Shown: one piece after another, positions 61,977 through 64,000 of the stretch
Layout: every line of letters starts with the position of its first letter
How positions within the stretch are numbered: position 1 is the stretch's first letter
Assembly: GCA_027021385.1 (NCBI GenBank)
Contig: JALUUL010000083.1
Span: forward strand, 1 to 64,000
Reading direction: 5' to 3'
DNA from: Planctomycetota bacterium
GTDB taxonomy: Bacteria > Planctomycetota > UBA1135 > GCA-002748355
Length of the DNA: 64,000 nt
Position numbers and translations under genes: made by a program
Notes under the pieces: model-generated
The model's database searches: none
What the model saw: the letters and a program-made list of their open reading frames with translations, nothing else
What the model was told of the DNA's origin: nothing

Positions 61977-64000
61977 ATGCCATCGAAGATCCGCCGGCCG
62001 TATCGAGGGCTCTCCCTCGCGCTCTGGGTCCTCCTCCTGACAGGAGCTTGTCAGGACAACATCGGGAGGGTCTTCGATCGGGGCGCCAAGGGGAAGGGGG
62101 GAACCGCATCCGTCCGGATCGTTCCGCCCCCGAAGGGGGGGATCGTCCGGGAAGAACGACCCAAGGTCCTCCGGGCGGCCCCGCAGGGTTCGGGGTGGGC
62201 CCCGACCACTCCGGTCTTCGTCCTGTTCTCGGAGTCGATGAACCGGGACAGCCTCGTGCGGCCCTCGGCGCAGGGGAAGCTGGACCATCTCCATGTCCGG
62301 GCCAAGGGGACGACCCAGGCCCTGGCCGGGACCTACGACCTCCTGCTTGGAGGCCGCCTCCTCGTGTTCCGGCCCCAGGTCCCCTTTCCCTCGCAGGGAA
62401 GCTTCGAGATCGTCGCTGGGAAGAACGTTCGGGACCTCGATCGGGCGATCGTCGCGAAGACCGGGGTCCTGGCCGAGTTCCGCGCGAACGCGGCGGCCGG
62501 AGCGAAGCCCCTCGTCGTCTTCCGCTACCCCGAGGACCTCGACACGGAGGTCCCCAGGGAGGACCCCTGCCTTCTCGGGTTCTCGATGCCGGTCGATCCG
62601 GCCAGCGTCGGTTCGGCAACGTTCCATCTTCGCCCGGCCGGAGAGACGAAGGCCCTTTCCGCGGGCATCTCGATGCCCCTGAAGCTCCAGTCCGCCCCCG
62701 ACCCCCGGCTTTTCCTCCTCCAGCCCTCGAACCCTCTTCCAGCCCGCAGCAAGCTCGAACTCCGCTACACCTCGGGGATCAAGGCCGGGAAGCTGACCCT
62801 GGATCCCGGGAAGAAGGATCCGCCCGTCACCTTCAAGACGGCCGATCCGCTCTCCCCTCTCTCGGTGGCGATCGGCAACCCGACTTCCGGCTTCGCCGAC
62901 AAGGTGAACCTCGCCAATCTCTCGAATCTCCGGGTCGATGTCGAGGTGCCCGCGGACACCCGGGCCGGCGACGAGATCCTCCTCAGGGTCTACGGGAGGG
63001 ATCCGAAGGGTAAGAGCGCCTCCGACCTGAAACTGAAGGAGATCAAGACGCGTGTTCCGGCCCCCGGCAAGCAGACCGTCGCCGTCACCCTGACTGGAGT
63101 CCTCGGGGCGGTCGGCGCCACGACCTTCAAGGACGGGGAACTGACTCTCGCGGCGCGTCTCGCCCGAGGGCGGCAGTTGACGGGATTCGTCCTCGCCCCC
63201 TCCACGGTCCAGGACACGGTCCGGCCCACCCTCGTCTCTCTCGGTCCGCCGACGGGGACGGGCTCGCAGGTCTTCCTGACGGACCTGAACGCGACCTCGC
63301 TCTACGGGAAGGCCTCCGAACCCCTCGGAGCGCTCAGCCTCGTGGCAGGGAGCGGAACCTACGGGCTTTTCGCGAGTCGTTCCGACGGTCGCTTCCAATC
63401 GAAACCCTTCTTTCTCGGCAGGACGACGACTCCGACGGCCTTTTCCCTGAACCTGACGGATGAGGCGGGAAACCTGTCCGCAGGGGCCGTCAACGGGACC
63501 TTCGTCCAGAGAGGCTTCGTGACCGGAAACCTGAACGGGGGGAAGCTGGTCGTCGAGGTCTACGACGAGTCCACGCTCCTCGCGATCTCCGGGGTCACGG
63601 TGTTGATCGAAGCGGGGATGCCCGCGAAGCCTCCGGTCTCCCGGCAATCGAAGACGACCGGAACGGACGGGCGCGCGACCTTCACGGGTCTGACCGGATC
63701 GAACTACACGATCACGGCGGTCCACGGGTCCTATCACCTGCGGAGTCTGCTCGCCCTCGGGGCCGGTCACGTCTCCCTTCCCCTCCGACCCCTCCGGCAG
63801 GCCACGGCGACCCTCTCGGCCTCCCTGGGCTTCACGGCCCTCCCCGGAATCCGGGCGCGGGCGGGTATCAACATCCTGGACGACGAGACCGCGAACTACT
63901 CGGCCACGACGACGAATACTTCGCCGGCGACCCTGGCGAGCCTGGCCGTGCGACCGAATCGACCGCTCTGCTTCGGAGCTTTCGCAGGACCGGTGCCGCC
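61977..64000 (+). CDS. Large lipoprotein with Ig-like regions (3' end beyond window)
   Basis: From ATG 61977 the frame is open to the right edge (674 codons). Leader ends LTGAC (Cys25). An early segment (PTTPVFVLFSESMNRDSL) resembles Big_5/SbsA Ig-like domains, which carry this 'F-S-E-S/P-M' motif. Further regions are beta-rich (ELTLAARLARGRQLTGFVLA). Near the cut end, a carboxypeptidase-regulatory-like strand pattern appears (GVTVLIEAGMPAKPPVSRQ, TTGTDGRATFTGLTG). It is probably an outer-membrane or surface lipoprotein. Its function is unknown. Confidence 0.8.
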   Translation, partial: MPSKIRRPYRGLSLALWVLLLTGACQDNIGRVFDRGAKGKGGTASVRIVPPPKGGIVREERPKVLRAAPQGSGWAPTTPVFVLFSESMNRDSLVRPSAQGKLDHLHVRAKGTTQALAGTYDLLLGGRLLVFRPQVPFPSQGSFEIVAGKNVRDLDRAIVAKTGVLAEFRANAAAGAKPLVVFRYPEDLDTEVPREDPCLLGFSMPVDPASVGSATFHLRPAGETKALSAGISMPLKLQSAPDPRLFLLQPSNPLPARSKLELRYTSGIKAGKLTLDPGKKDPPVTFKTADPLSPLSVAIGNPTSGFADKVNLANLSNLRVDVEVPADTRAGDEILLRVYGRDPKGKSASDLKLKEIKTRVPAPGKQTVAVTLTGVLGAVGATTFKDGELTLAARLARGRQLTGFVLAPSTVQDTVRPTLVSLGPPTGTGSQVFLTDLNATSLYGKASEPLGALSLVAGSGTYGLFASRSDGRFQSKPFFLGRTTTPTAFSLNLTDEAGNLSAGAVNGTFVQRGFVTGNLNGGKLVVEVYDESTLLAISGVTVLIEAGMPAKPPVSRQSKTTGTDGRATFTGLTGSNYTITAVHGSYHLRSLLALGAGHVSLPLRPLRQATATLSASLGFTALPGIRARAGINILDDETANYSATTTNTSPATLASLAVRPNRPLCFGAFAGPVP

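Noticed and set aside
60858-63770. A 970-codon open frame on the minus strand
   Set aside because: Antisense to the MCE, PqiC-like and lipoprotein genes, which have clear motifs.
1-64000. CRISPR arrays, transposase genes, tRNA or rRNA genes
   Set aside because: I looked in intergenic stretches and saw no regularly spaced repeats, transposase motifs or cloverleaf-like sequences. A covariance-model scan was not possible.

Overview
The window is high-GC (about two thirds G+C by eye), densely packed bacterial DNA. Genes often overlap by 1-4 bases (ATGA, GTGA, TGATG junctions), which suggests translational coupling. Lnt, lipobox lipoproteins, an RND efflux pair and an Mla/MCE lipid transporter indicate a diderm. 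The dispersed operons, an orphan FliA-like sigma factor, many TPR lipoproteins and long divergent morphogenesis proteins suggest an uncultured lineage, possibly Planctomycetota. That placement is an inference; no rRNA or tRNA gene was seen. No CRISPR array, insertion sequence or phage gene was recognised, so this looks like chromosomal backbone.

Layout. 1-5.5 kb: a cut-off methyltransferase, a TPR lipoprotein coupled to a HyuB-type hydantoinase/oxoprolinase subunit, a small hypothetical gene and a sigma-like protein with an almost leaderless promoter. 5.7-12.6 kb: purA-uppS-cdsA-phoH-ybeY, then a group 3 (FliA-like) sigma factor, aat and a Nudix hydrolase. 12.6-24.9 kb: a lipoprotein, a TPR/HEAT protein, galE, an MBL-fold hydrolase, dacB, an RND permease with its lipoprotein adaptor, and moeA. 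24.9-28 kb: lnt and a highly biased gene pair (a coiled-coil membrane protein plus a 66-aa membrane protein). 28.2-34.9 kb: the elongasome operon mreB-mreC-mreD-mrdA-rodA, ending in a hairpin.

35-45.7 kb is a complete phosphate module: phoU, a DUF47 protein with Pit, pstS-pstC-pstA-pstB, and phoR-phoB. PstC carries a large WD40-like insertion and PstA a smaller extracytoplasmic one. Three promoters (phoU, pstS, phoB) share one architecture: CTTCA-type repeats at 11-bp period, then exactly 10 bp, then a -10-like hexamer. I propose this as the Pho box of this lineage. The Pit unit has no such motif in its own orientation.

45.7-58 kb: a small membrane protein, an ECF sigma factor with a membrane-anchored putative anti-sigma, a secreted six-hairpin glycosidase-like protein, an NRDE (TANGO2) protein, and two coupled TPR proteins. 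The second TPR protein has a clear single-base frameshift. 58.2-61.9 kb: a STAS-MlaE fusion permease, MlaF-like ATPase, MlaD/MCE protein and PqiC-like lipoprotein. The right edge cuts a large lipoprotein with Ig-like and carboxypeptidase-regulatory-like regions.
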